From Litsea cubeba (Eukaryota; Streptophyta; Magnoliopsida; Laurales; Lauraceae), in NCBI GenBank assembly GCA_012931725.1, contig CM022948.1:97452858-97516857 (forward strand): a stretch of 64,000 bases of DNA. Direction: 5' to 3'. Every line of letters begins with the position of its first letter. Positions within the stretch are counted from its first letter, which is position 1. Below the pieces are notes generated by a model, which saw nothing but the letters and a program-made list of their open reading frames with translations, was not told the origin of the DNA and searched no databases. Made by a program: the position numbers and the translations under genes. Of the stretch, positions 45,352-57,959 are shown one piece after another.

Positions 45352-46510
45352 AGGGCCTGTTTGGCACCGTTCTCGTGTTGTTCCTAGTTTTGTACTCAGA
45401 TCAGGTTGTGCTGAGATCGGGTTGTGCCAAGACTATACTCTTCAGACCTTGTTTGGCAACATTATATTAAATTATTATATTGAGAATATGCTGTCCAGAA
45501 CTTATTTTGTAACATTATAAAAGTTTTGCTCCAAAGAACGGAAGCAAGAGAATCAAATGATTTATAATGCGGGACCCACGTTTTAATATTTGCAGTACTC
45601 TATTATTGTCGTATATGGGACCCACCTATAAAATTATAACTTGGTACCACCTTTAAAAATTAGAATACATGGCACATATTTATAGGATTTACGATATGGG
45701 CTCACTTTATAGAATTATAATGCGGGGCTACATTTTTGTGAACGTAAATATGAGACCCATTTTTAGAAATTACAACATCGTACACACCTTTAGAAATTAG
45801 AATATAGGCCCACATTCATAAGATTTACAATATGGGTCCACCTTTTGTGATCATGATCATGTGACCCACATTTAAGAATTACAAAGTGGAGACACATTTT
45901 TTGTGATTGTGTACACATGACCCACCTTTAGAAATTAGAAATTACAATGTGGTGCCCACCTTTAGAAATGAGAATATGGGGACACGTTCATCAGATTTAC
46001 AATGTGGGCCTACCTTTATAGATTTTACAATGTGGGGCCATCTTTTGATTGATTGTAAATACATGACCCACATTTAGAAATTACAAGTGGTACCCACCTT
46101 TAGAAATTAGATCATGGGGCCTTATAATGTGCTCTCACCATTATAAGAATTATAATATGGGTCCACCTTTTGTGATTGTGACCATGTGATGCACCTTTAA
46201 GAATTACAAAGTGGGGCCACCTTCTTTGGGATTGTGAGCATGGGGCCTACCATTAGGATAAGTGAGAGGATTTGAAATCTTTTTAAATGGCATATTTAAA
46301 AGGTAAGAGATAAGTAGGGACCAACTTTGCCAGAAAGTTGATTCTTAAATTAAATTTTTTTTTTGTTTCAACTTTCTTATCCCAGTGGGTCAAGATCTTA
46401 GGATTCCTTCCCATGAGACCAAAATTGAAAATAATAATTTAAACTAACCACGTAGCCTCATCTCGTAGGAATACGGGAGCATCAGAATGGCACGATGCCA
46501 AACACACCCT
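45352..46510. mobile_element. Candidate TIR transposon filled with degenerate repeats
   Basis: AGGGCCTGTTTGGCACCGT at 45352 is inverted at the right end (TGCCAAACACACCCT ending at 46510; 12-13 of the first 15 bases match). Inside, 45560-46260 is made of many diverged units of the type GGGACCCACCTTTAGAAATT-ACAATGT. No convincing TSD: flanks give neither 8- nor 9-bp matches and only a weak 3-bp CA similarity. No transposase. Confidence 0.55.
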
Positions 46511-46793
46511 CATTTTATACTCGAGCAACTTTTAGTTATGAAAAGTAGTTGAGTACTCATGTGGGCTCTCCCTAGGACTTAGAAAAGTTAGGAAATCCAC
46601 TGTGTGGCAAACCTATTAAAATTTTGATATGCTCAAAATAAATCCCTTTCTTAATAAAGAGTGTATCCCTATTTATTAATCCAACGTGACTTGTTCGTAC
46701 ATCTTGAATATTTGGTCCCAATTTAGATACCTATGGCCCACGCAAGTTCAGATTGCGTTTCCACGTTGGCCAATAGCTGGGTGGGAGCACTAA

Positions 46794-47145
46794 GTAAGGG
46801 TGATCGATCGGATTTCCGGTCCGGCCTAAAATGAAGGACCGGACCGGTCCAAACCGGTCCGGTTGGACCACTTAAAGTGGTCCGGACCGGTTTTCATTTT
46901 TTTTTCATTTTCACCTCATATCTAAAAAGTGGGCAAATGTCAAATGAATGAATGATGGTTTTTACAAATGGGTGATGGGCTCATGCCTTATGGGCTCGAA
47001 GATTATGAAAAAAAAAATTATTACTTTAATAAATGCGGTCCGGTCCGGTCCGGTCCACACCGGACCGGATTTGAACCACCAAGACCGCAAATCCGGTCCG
47101 GTTTTGTGGTCCTGTCCGATCTGCGGTTCGGTTCCGTGCAGCCCC
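46794..47145. mobile_element. hAT-like MITE, 352 bp, 8-bp TSD
   Basis: AGCACTAA flanks it on both sides (46786-46793 and 47146-47153). The ends GTAAGGGTGATC and GTGCAGCCCC are short imperfect inverted repeats of the hAT TAGGG(C/G)TG type. Subterminal regions are crowded with GGACCGGACCGG / CCGGTCCGG repeats in both orientations, with an AT-rich middle. No coding capacity. Confidence 0.82.
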
Positions 47146-47287
47146 AGCACTAAATCATAAAAAGCATAAGAAGGGCCTCGTGTGATCTCCCCCAAAAATG
47201 GCGTAGGTTTTTTTTCCCTCGAGTCAACGAGCGGGTTCCGCTCGATGCATCATCAGGATTCCTTCGCTTTCTCGCTCAAGAACGGCC

Positions 47288-47557
47288 ATGGCTGCACTAA
47301 AAAAGGGTACTACTTCTACTAGTATTATCAGTTGTTATTGTGATTCTAATACTGCAAAGGAATTGAATCCTGATGACGCATCGAGCCGAACCCAGTTCTT
47401 GAATTTTGTGAAAGATCGATGTAAATCAGAGAATTTGAAGCTTGATGATGCATTGTGTTGGTTCGATCGTATGCTTCTCATGAGACCATTTCCCCCAGTT
47501 GATGTTTTCAATCATCTGTTGGGGGGTGTAGCCAGATACATCAGGTTAATACTTTGA
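47288..47557 (+). pseudogene. Isolated N-terminus of a PPR protein
   Basis: The 89 codons from ATG 47288 include FLNFVKDRCKSENLKLDDALCWFDRMLLMRPFPP and VFNHLLGGVARY, matching the N-terminal lead and first repeat of P-class PPR proteins of plant organelles. The similarity stops at about 47535 and TGA follows at 47555-47557. No further PPR repeats occur in any frame downstream, so it is a truncated fragment, or a first exon spliced far away (a GGTTAAT donor-like site lies at 47543). Confidence 0.6.
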
Positions 47558-50500
47558 GAAGGATTAGCACTCTATTGGGAACATCATGCTATAAAAGGTA
47601 CTTTTCTTCCTAAAACAAGCATTTGGTTGAAGTATGCTTTATAAAAGAAATTGTCTAATAGAAATCGTACATTTTCTTCTTTTTACTTCCAAGAATAAGA
47701 AAATCTCATCATCTATTGATTTTTATCTATATATTGAAATGGTTACTTTAAAGCTATTGATTGTTGCATTTCTCCTAACCCACATGCAATGTGTTTGATA
47801 GATGAGTACTTAGTATATGGAAGTAATGTTGATATTTTGTCTCATTATTTTTGTCCCACAGTATCTTGTTGGATTTTGTTTAAACAGAAAGTGGTAGTGT
47901 TGTCTTAGTTGAATTGATTCATTAATATTTGCTGATTTGGAAACCAAACACAAAGCCCTAATGATGGTATCAGTTTGTACTTTGTAGTGGATGTCTATAA
48001 CTCTGTTTTTTTTTTTTTCCTTTTAAACATGGAATCCTTTATGTAACACTCAGATCCTTTAGAGCACTCTAGTATCCTTTATGTAACACTCAGATCCTTT
48101 AGAGCACTCTAGTTGGGTGCTTCTTAACATACATGCCTATTAGGACATAGAAATGAAAATGTGAAGAAGAAAATAAATTTGTGGGTAAGGGACAGAGAAT
48201 AAATCTGTCTATGCAAACATTAACATAAAATTGTGACCCTCTTGCTAATGTCAAACTTGAGTGAATCAACAGAAATCAAATAGCACTAAAGATCTCTATT
48301 GTGCCAAGAATGAGGCCTAACATCCCACAAGGGGCTACCAACCTCCAACTTGTACAAAGTTATGCAAGGGCAAGTCTGGCGACATCCAGCTGCTCTGGTG
48401 TTCTTTGATTTTCCTTTCTTTGTTAGCCTTTTTTGGAGGCAACCCCTGTAAGGCCTCATACCTTTATTAGTGGGGTTAGTCACTAATCACTAAGATTTAG
48501 GGTGCTTAATTGGGTTTAGTGGCCTAAGCATTAGGATTAGTGGTATGATGCATTAGGTAGTGGGTCATGCATATCATACTTACTTGGACCCACCTTGGCC
48601 CGTTGGCCCAAGGGACCCTCATTATGAGCCCATACCCATTTTCCAAGGACTTTCTTGTAAACTCCCTAACAACTTGGCCTTATGTGCAAAATTCCTAAAA
48701 GAAAATCCCCTTCTAAACCCTAAAGCCTCATTTCCCTAATTTCATTTCATTCCTTCTCTTCTCTACAACCACTCTACTCCTTCTCCCCCTATTCCTCCAC
48801 CAACCAAGCTAGGGCTTCCAAGAGTTTCCAATGCTTCCCCCAAGGCTCAAAAGTCTCCCCATCATCTCCTTCATCTTCCTCCCTTGTCATTCTCATCAAT
48901 AGGTAAGCAAACCCTCTCTCTAAACTCATGTGGTTTGCTTCTTTCAACACCAGGAGCATGAATTGTTGGTTTAGTGGGTTTTCCCTTTCATTTTGGCATG
49001 TAGGAAGTGGTTTCTTTGCTTGGTTTGAAGTGGGGAGGTTTGAAGAGCAAGGTTTGAGGTAACCCTAGACTCTTAAGAAAGGGGTTTTTGCTCAACTAAG
49101 CCAAAGGCAAGTATATAGACATGATTAATGGTGTATGCATGTTTATTTGGTTGATTCTAATGCTTTAAATGTGCTAACCTTCTCTATCATGTGCATTTAT
49201 GATATTTGGGTTGGTGGGTGTGAATTTAAAATGCATTAATGGTGGATAGTTACATAAAAAACAAGATTGATAGAAATATTTGATTTATGCCATCGTAGTT
49301 ATACTCCTCTCTTGTTAAGTTTCATTGACTGACTCATTAGTTTATTACTAGTGGATAGATATGTAGTTGCTTGACTTTGGATTTCATTTTTCATCATCGT
49401 TATATCAAGGTATAAGCAATATATAATGAAGAGTGGATTGACATAAAACTAGATATACCATTCTTTGGACCAATGCTCTCTATTTATAACACTACTATAA
49501 CCTTCAATCTAGGACTTTTAAATTACAAGAGTCATTAATAATGCACATGTCACCAATATATATAGGACCGTTGACTTATATGAGTCACAAATATGAGACT
49601 AACACATTAAGCATGTTGATTATAAGAATAATTTATAACACCCATTAGTACTTGCATAACAACTGTCATCGAGGTGTAGCTATTACATGTTGGTTACTGT
49701 TAAATGATAACAGTCACCACTAAGACATGAGTGCAATGTGATAATAGTGTCCATATAGGACTATAACTTAATATCAGTCACTAATAAATGATTGGCCAAT
49801 ATTTTATATTATTTCAACTTGTGGAATCTATGCCATTACAATGACCCTTAACAGTATATGGTACTAACAATGTCCATCACCAATAAACTATTGACCTAGC
49901 ATCGTAGAACACACTTCCCAGAATTTTGGATTCTTGGGAATGGGACCCTTTGCCCTTGAAATCTAGACCTTAGCCCCACTTGGCCTATGAATACGAATTG
50001 ACTCTCTAGCAAGGGGGTGTGTAGGCTTAGCATCTCCTTGTGGATTGTACGGTAACACATGAGGAACCCATATTGGGCTATGTGGGTGGCGTAGTCGGTT
50101 CTTAGGGTGCCAACAACTTCAGAAGCACCAAATGATTACAAAAGGCATCCCGGACCCGCGTAACCATCGTGATAAACAACATGAGCCCTATATGTGATGT
50201 TTGACCTTAGCTTTAGCTTGGTTAGTACATACTCCCCTTGGCCCTTTACCATATGGTCCGGTTAGGTTAAGGTCAGTACCAGCCTGGACTATGTGTCTCC
50301 ATATCTAATGCCTGATGATCCAGATGCAGTCCTGCTGACATTCTGGCCCTGTCCTTTTCCATATGATATTTGCCATACACATAATGAGGAAGTAAAGAGA
50401 GGATAGTCCAGCTTTGATAAAAAAAAATCTCACTAACATCCCATTAACAGTTTGTTTACAATACTGAAGAGACGATATATCTAAACGGGTCGGGATATAA

Positions 50501-50740
50501 ATAGTTTTCTTCCAGTTTACCATGATCTCCCAAGATAAGGTTGTCTGCTTCTAAATTGAAGAAACCAGAGTTAGACAATCACCTTCAGATTTTGATGTTT
50601 TATAACTTGGGGGTTTCTTTTGCTTATCCCCCATGCTCTCTCCACTGTATTGTCGGGCAGAGCTTGCTTTGGCTTTGTATTTCCTATTGGGTCTCCAAAG
50701 TTTTAAGGGGTACCTTGTTGAGCAGAAGTTGCTAACCTGC
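47558..50740. other. Non-coding region
   Basis: No gene recognised. Contains a perfect 40-bp duplication at 48034. The stretch 48580-49080 (AACTTGGCC..., CCCTAAAGCC..., pyrimidine-rich CTCCTTCTCCCCC, then AGGGCTTCCAAGAG) has the composition of an LTR or a transcribed leader, but I found no second copy and no primer site. Confidence 0.45.
48034..48113. repeat. Perfect 40-bp tandem duplication
   Basis: ATCCTTTATGTAACACTCAG... occurs at 48034-48073 and 48074-48113 without a mismatch. Confidence 0.93.
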
Positions 50741-52005
50741 ATCGGACCCGTTTGTTAAACGGGTCAGAAACACCTAACTCACACCCACTGCGGGTCAACC
50801 CAACCCGACCCACTTTAACCTGCATAACCATTGCAGGCTACGGCGGGTCGGTTTGACCCGCTTCCATCCAGTGGATCAATCGACCCGACCACGGTTCCCT
50901 CCCTGACCCAAATTGACTTGTGAGCTTAACTTGAGCCCAATTTCATTTCAACAATCATTTGAGGGGAGTACCTAGCTTTCCATCAGTGGAAAGTGAGGCC
51001 AACGTCAATTTACATTTTTATTTTCCATACATTGAAGCAATTCATGCAAACTCTAGCCCTTTTGTGAATGACGAAGTTCAACATCGTTGTAAGGACATGA
51101 GGTTGGTTACTCAGTTTTCCTTACATAAAAGGTCGGGTCCAGTTGGACAAGGCCCATTCATCCTTTTCGAGCCCATGGATTGAAACAATCCAATTCAGTT
51201 TTAGCTCTTATGTTGTTTTATGTCATGTCTATTGTATTTTCTTCTTATCCATTATCCATAGCCTAAGAAAGAGGACCCTATAAAAATGTTCTTGAGTAAA
51301 AGCTCACAAAGGCCATACTTGAGGGGCAAAAAGAGAAAAAAGAATTATTTAAATCTTAAGTATAGTGTATATATATATACATATAAAAAAAGAAAGAAAA
51401 AGAAACTATAGAAATTGAATAGCAGAACTAATAGAAATCAAATAACTTTTTTTTAGTAACAAAACATATCAAAATCAGAAGATACTAAAAATTGAGTATG
51501 AGTTTCTGGTGGATAGTGGAGGGTGCAATAGAAAGTGGGTAAGGGGCAAAAAGAGAAAAAAGAATTATTTAAATCTTAAGCATAGTTTATATATATATAC
51601 ATATAAAAAAAAAAGAAAAAGAAACTATAGAAATTGAATAGCAGAACTAATAGAAATCAAATAACTTTTTTTTAGTAACAAAACATATCAAAATCAGAAG
51701 ATACTAAAAATTGAGTATGAGTTTCTGGTGGATAGTGGAGGGTGCAATAGAAAGTGGGTATCATTAGGGTCTTTGCTTCTTTGGGATTTGGAATAATAAT
51801 TAAAATTTAAAGGAAAATTTAAATGGGTCATGCTGGTTAGGCAGGTCAAACTTAACCTGACCCATTTATCCACGGGTCAGAAAACATTGACCTGTTACCG
51901 ACCCACATATTCTGCGGGTCGGGTTGTGTGGGTCATATGTGGATCGGCTTGGGATGGGTTGGCGGGTTGGGTCGGGTCGTATTTTTCCACCTCTAATTGT
52001 CCTTT
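50741..52005. other. GGGTCGGGT-rich brackets around a duplicated core, possible decayed hAT element
   Basis: 50745-50900 is rich in CAACCCGACCC and 51830-51985 in GGGTTGGGTCGGGTC, so the two ends are loosely inverted. The right end TTTTTCCACCTCTA looks like a hAT TIR (TAGAGGTGG inverted). No matching left TIR or TSD was found. Confidence 0.4.
51322..51760. repeat. ~220-bp tandem duplication
   Basis: AGGGGCAAAAAGAGAAAAAA starts at 51322 and 51542, and both copies run to GCAATAGAAAGTGGGTA. They differ by a few substitutions and one indel in the A-rich run, so the event is young. Confidence 0.93.
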
Positions 52006-55000
52006 GGTAAATAGAGTTTTTCTTCTTATTTAGAAAAGGCTTGTGTGTATGTGTGCTTTGGCTTCCTATAATGGACTTTTTAGTTAAAAAAAAGTGTTTT
52101 TCAAATTGCTTACGACACTGTCAATCTCTGTTTGACAGAGTTCTTAAAAGAAAGCTAAAATCCTTGTATGCGTAAATTGCTTCCTTTTTTCATTTCAAGG
52201 TTGAAGTTGTTGTGTAACTCAGCTTTTATATTTTTCTCTATTTTCGTTCACCTTTCATCTGCATATCTACTCTGTTCCTCGAAATTACCAAGAATTCCTC
52301 CCAACAAGCCTACTGGTTAGTTCCTCTCCCTGTCAGACTTTCTCGTGTGAAGGCAACTATCAATGTGGCAAGATGGGTTTGAAGTTTGAACGTTTTGCTG
52401 CTTTCAGTGTATGGAGATTGTTGAATGTAGGATGCTGCGTTGCCTGAAGAATGTGCCAAATTTCTGAAATCAACATTGGTATTTTAGGGATCATATCTCT
52501 GCAATCCAAAATGAATTATTTCAGTTCATTTAGTCGGTGGTTGATATTATTTACAGAAACATTTATGAGTAGGTGGTTGTTGATGCTGAGATTTAACTTA
52601 GGAGCATGTGAGTAAGTGGAGCATATATTTCTGAATCATGTGTTTTAATGATGGCTTTGGATCTTGGCATTCTACTGCTGAATTAAATTTGTAGGCAGGC
52701 ATTTTAGAGATGTTGATTCCAGTAGTTGTGAAAGTGAAAAGAAAAACTGCTGAATTAAATTTGAAGAAATCTGTTTCATCGTCATTTGGTAGAGTTTTAT
52801 TTGCTTATTCAACTTCTTGGTTCAGTTGAAAGAATTATAGAATTGAGAGCAGATTCTGCAAGGTTAGAGGCATATTAGGTAATTGATTGTTGGTTATATT
52901 TGAAACTTTAGTTTGATGGTTTAATTCATGCAGTGCCTAGGCACACCAGGGCTTTATGAAACATAGTACTTGAAACAAACCAATCCTAGGAGAACTCGAT
53001 TTCATAATAGAACAGAGAACCAGTACGCATGATCTATTGATTGGGAGATTGTGAAATTTGTGTTCACGCAGCAAGAATTTAGTGTCTTTTGTAGTCGGGT
53101 GAAGCATGCAATATAGTCTAGTCATTTATCGATCAACATTGAAATTCAAACATAATGTGGAAATGAGTCTCAGTCTTTGTCATGCCTGGGATATGGTTAT
53201 GCCTGGACAAGTGGGTCATTTCCCTTGAATTTTTGCTGTGTAACATTCTAGTAGGTATTTATATATATCTCGGGTTTGTTTTTCCGCAAATGGGGTGTAC
53301 CCGTTAGATACATGTATGACCCTAAAGGGCCCATCATTTAAATGTGGAAGCTTCTCTTCTTTTATCAGTAGTGAGTGTCCAGATCCCAAGGAATGGATGC
53401 ATCCAGATTTAACCTAGATGGGAGCAGGCCCATCATTAGATTGATCTCTAACGCACTTGATTTTTTTTTTTAAATTATATCTTACTCACTGCTCAACCTT
53501 TGGAGAATAATTTGGAATGCTTGTTTCACATGTGGATATTACTGAGGTGCCTTGCTGGTTTCTCGTACCTGACACTCTACATTCATGGAAAAAGTCAAAG
53601 CAGCCCTGGACAAGTAGGTCTTGTTTCTTATTAGTGAAAAAGAAGAAGAAAAGGGTAGGTCTTGTTTCTGTTTTAATCATTGGCCATCCAAATGTGCCCC
53701 ATGGACCCTTTCTATATTAGGTTCTGGTGCATGGGCTGTAACAATGTTTATTATGTTAGATCTTATTTATAAACTTTATGGGGCTTTACCTTATTTATAA
53801 ACTTTATGGGGCTTTTGCTTATTTATAAACTTTATGGGGCTGGTAAAGCCCAGCTGAGTTACTGATTTGGTTCCTCAACTGAGTGTTGGTCTGATTTAGG
53901 TTGACCTATTGGGGCTGTTGACTTGGTCAAACCTTGCAGCCAATTCTGTCAGGATTCAAGAAACTTATGTTAAAGTGCTTTTGTTTCCAATACTTGGTGT
54001 CAATTCTGTCAAGATGCTTAAATTTGATGATTAGTTGCTTTTGTTTGTAGTTTTCATGAGTTTTGACGAGTCCTTGAATAATTTCCAACAATACGGCACC
54101 AGCTGTGCTGCATCTTTCTTAAATTAGGGGCCATATGTTTGAATTCGAGTGTGTATATATAGTGACCTAGTGTGATGGACCAGATGGTGTGATGAACCCT
54201 ATACGTCTACCTGGGGCCATGATAATGATGGTGAAGGCGGGGGATGGAATGAGTTCAATGATACCTATCAGTGCAAAATATAAAACCCATTAGATCATCC
54301 CAACCCTTCAATCCATGACCCCATTTTTAACAGTTTTGGAAGACGACCTCCTGTGGATTTGAATCCAACAATTGAGTGACTGTTGGTTTGGATTTGTCAA
54401 ATTTGGGCTTGTTCTAGTTCATGTGGGGTTGGGTAGTGTGTGTGGGTTGGGTGGGGAAAGAGAGTGGGCGATGGTGGTGGGTGTGGGTTGGTAACTTGAT
54501 CACAGGTTGCCTTGCATGCCCATTGCAAATTGTCCAGCCTTCAAAGAAATACTAGGTGTGGCCAATGAACAATCGTCGTCTCAAGAAGTGTAGGTTCATT
54601 GTCAATGAAGTCCTTATGTATACCTAATTGGTGGTTGGTTTTGATGTCGATCCATAATAAACAACATTGTATATTTGTTTAGGTGATGACTATCCATAAG
54701 TAAACAACAGTGTATGTATCTGTTTATTTTGTCATTGTGAAAATAATTATTTTGAAGCTAGACCACACAATTTAGAAATTTGTCCAATGATGCCTGCTAG
54801 TTCTGCCACCAAGTGGTGCAACTTCCGCTCGATTGAAATAAATCCCATGTTTCTGATCTCTGCTGGGAAGGGCTCATTTTTTCCAATTTTTTTCCCCATT
54901 GTGCGTGCGTGTGCGAGGTCTTCAATCCATGCCAAGTGCTAGCTGCTGCTGTTGTTCTTTTGTGCGCGTGTGCATGCCTTCATGTGTTAAGGCACCTCCC

Positions 55001-55235
55001 TCAAAAAAACAATAAGTCTATATGGCCTGAATGGTTTGCCCAAATGAGAGCCTGAATCTGAGCTGTCCAGCTGGACCTCATGTTTAAGAAACAATAGAAA
55101 GCCCGCCCTCTATATTCAACCTGCCTCCTGAAATTTTCGTTCCTCATTTGCAGCACCCTTGAGAAAAGTTCGCTCATCTCTCTCAGCCCATCACTCATCT
55201 CTCTCTCGTGCGCGCGCGATTCTCCCTCCCCATCA

Positions 55236-55238
<3 letters not shown>
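52006..55238. other. Non-coding region
   Basis: No gene recognised on either strand. ORFs are below about 70 codons and lack domain similarity. The only structure seen is the 28-bp triplet repeat at 53762. Confidence 0.5.
53762..53843. repeat. 28-bp repeat, three copies
   Basis: CTTATTTATAAACTTTATGG begins at 53762, 53790 and 53818; only the last bases of each unit vary (TTAC, TTTG, GGTA). Confidence 0.92.

Positions 55239-55284
<46 letters not shown>
55239..55284. repeat. (CT)23 microsatellite
   Basis: Uninterrupted CT run within a longer CTCTC/CGCGC-rich stretch that looks like a plant 5' UTR. The minus-strand Arg-Glu ORF across it is an artefact. Confidence 0.95.
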
Positions 55285-55287
<3 letters not shown>

Positions 55288-55388
55288 GATTCTCGTCCCT
55301 CCCCATCGCAACAGCAGTATCATCTATCTCTCTCTCGCACTCGGATTCCTCCCCATCACAGAACCTCCCTCTCGGATTTGGTATCCCC

Positions 55389-56665
55389 ATGGCAGCAGCA
55401 CCCACGCCTCCACAATTCAGGTTAGGGGTTTTTTTCGAATCATTCTCTATCTCGATCTCTCGATTTCGAATCTCTGCATTTCATCAAAGCATCTATTGTT
55501 GTTGTTTGTTGTTGATGATGATGAAACTGCTGATTTGATTTAATTCATGAAGCATGTCATCAGATTTATATGCTCCTCTGTTTTTTTGGTAATCAAGTGT
55601 TGTCAAATAAGCGTCCAGTACCCACTGAATAATTTCAGAAAAATGTGAATGAAAGGAGGTTTTTTTTTAGAGGTTGAAAAAAAAAAGAAGAGGATCGATG
55701 GCCAAGCCCCATAACATTGTGTAATTGGATCGTGCCTTATGAAATCTGATCCTTTTTTATCTGTGGGCAAGTGCTCTCTACTATTGAATTGTCTGTTTTC
55801 TGTGATGCTGTGGTTGGGGAGAGAGATTGTTATGTGGATTCGGATGTGTTAGAGACATATTTGCCCACTTTGTGCAAATAAGTTTTAGGCTGTCTTAAAA
55901 TTTACCTAAGGCTATTTTTTTGCTTGAAATTAGAAGCAAATAAACAGACATCTGCAATCTGGGTTTTGCTGTATTTTGCAGAGGTTTTTGGAAAGCAGGT
56001 TGAATATTGTAGACAAGGTGTTTGACAAAATAGGCTGTTTTTTCTGTTTGACAATAGAGTCCAACTCACGCACCCCCCACAGACTATACATTGTCCTTAC
56101 TAGCTGAGCAAAGCCAATGGCCTCTTTGTATCTCTCTCAACTATGCTACAAGGACATGCCACTCAGAAAATCCTCAGATTTGAAAACATGTGATTATAGT
56201 TCATTTCTACATCATATGCACCTACTTCATTTTTTTTTCCTGTTTGGACTATTTGTTCCCATGAGCTTCTTTAAAATAGACTTTTGTTATTTTGCTCTTT
56301 CTTGTGAAAATCTACATTGCATCGTGTGATAGATTAAATTACCGAACATGGTTATTACTTTCGGGTTGCCAATTGCAGCACATCCTTGTCATTTAATTAA
56401 GTTGTCCTTGGAAAAAGCTTTTATTGTTGAAGTGAAGCAATGTGCCATCATTTGGTTTTGGGAATTGATTGAAGTTAAGAGTTAAGAAGATGTGATCGAA
56501 TTGTAATTATGCTTCATGGTATCTGTGATGAAGCTAGTTGAGAGGAATTGCTTGCAATTTCTTTCCATGGAATGATTGTTGTATCTTATTCAAATTTCTT
56601 TCATTTCTTTTTGCAGGCCCATCCAACTCTCTCAGAGCAAGAAAGGAAGAGACCATGCATGGTAG
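55389..56665 (+). CDS. Weak candidate: two-exon short gene start or non-coding transcript
   Basis: CT-rich leader, then ATG at 55389 (MAAAPTPPQF), ending at a CAG/GTTAGG donor at 55420. The next good acceptor (TTTTTGCAG at 56608-56616) joins in a frame giving R-PIQLSQSKKGRDHAW and a stop at 56663-56665, 26 residues in all. Alternatively exon 2 could be read in its own frame (HPTLSEQERKR...) to 56787. TTGTAA-rich sequence at 56890-57060 looks like a plant 3' end. I recognise no family; it may be a gene remnant or a long non-coding RNA. Confidence 0.3.
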
Positions 56666-57959
56666 TGAACGCTGGGAAGCTCTTTATTGATGCACACATG
56701 CATGTGGCGCAAAACGAAAACCTCTTGGAGAGTAGTAGTCCAAGTCCTCTTCTCACAAAAAAGGGAAATCACTCTAAGAGCCTTTGATGTCCATTTTATA
56801 AATGTTGACTGAGAAAAGGAAAACAAAGAGATTACTTGAAGAGATAGAGCTGGAACTCAGACTTACAAGAGAAAATGGAAGAAACTTGTGGAAATGGTGA
56901 TGTTGTAATTGAAGTTGATGTTGTAAACTTGTAATTGACTGTAATAAGGTATCAAAAATTGATTGGCATGTTGCCTTGGCAAATATTGTTCTGCACCATC
57001 TTGTGTACTATTGTAATTTGTTGCTAGTTATGTTACAAGTGTGTTTGTAATCAATTATTTGAAGTTAATACAAATTCATTTTTAATATGTGAATGATAGA
57101 GAGTGGCTAGTAGTTTCAAATATTGGAATTTGATTGACTTCATGTTAATGGAGTTGATGCCTGTTGATGTGAGGGATTGAGTCTCCCTCCCCCCTTCCTC
57201 CAAAACTCATGCACAAGTGGATCCTTGCCATACATCAGCAGGCAAAAATATTTCTTCTTCATGGAAGATACAAACTTGTCTGAAAATCAGAAGAGATTTT
57301 ATTTGTTGAAATTCTAGGCAGAATCACTTCAGTTACCTAATAGCAAACATTCATACCGGAATAATATAAACTCTAAAGGTGTCCAACCTCCAAATGCTTA
57401 AAACTTTAATATGATATCAGTGCCGGACTGCCAAAGAAAGCAGTAGCCCCAATGCGCCATTCACATGTCCAAGTGTAGAGGAGAAACAATGCTCACATCC
57501 ATAAATGTAGAACCACCATGACACAAATAGTAATGTTTCTATCCAACAACATACACATCTCCCCATTCTCTAAACAAACATCTGATGGTTTTCCATCGAC
57601 CTATGCCCGAGGATGTACTGGACTTCCTTTTCAACATAATCAAAAACTTGATTTAGCTTTTTCATGTATGGGATATGCTCTACTCTTTCAATGAGATGAA
57701 ACAAAATCCATGGCCAACCGCTTAAATTTGTGGTATATGAACAATAAGAGGATGAAGCTACAATCTTAATGGCCCCTCGATTCATTTCTTTCTGTACTGT
57801 TTTCTTTCTTCTCATGGCTCCAAAAGAAGGGAGTGGTAGCTTCATAAGATTGTGACTCAGAATTTGCAGGTTATAAGAAAGCTTCACACCACATACCCTC
57901 TTTGGTAGTCATGTTTATGCTTAAAGGCTATGCTTTGTTAATGTCTGATCTATCCAACT
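56666..57959. other. Presumed 3' UTR/intergenic sequence
   Basis: No gene recognised. The 105-codon minus-strand ORF at 57570-57887 lies just beyond the stop of the ARM-repeat exon and has no similarity I know. Confidence 0.5.

Noticed and set aside
48580..49080. LTR-like pyrimidine-rich segment
   Set aside because: No second copy, primer site or TG...CA ends in the window.
55001..55405. 134-codon minus-strand ORF
   Set aside because: Its body is the translated (CT)23 repeat; the plus strand looks like a 5' UTR instead.
57570..57887. 105-codon minus-strand ORF
   Set aside because: Just past the stop of the ARM-repeat exon; no recognisable motif, likely UTR or intergenic chance ORF.
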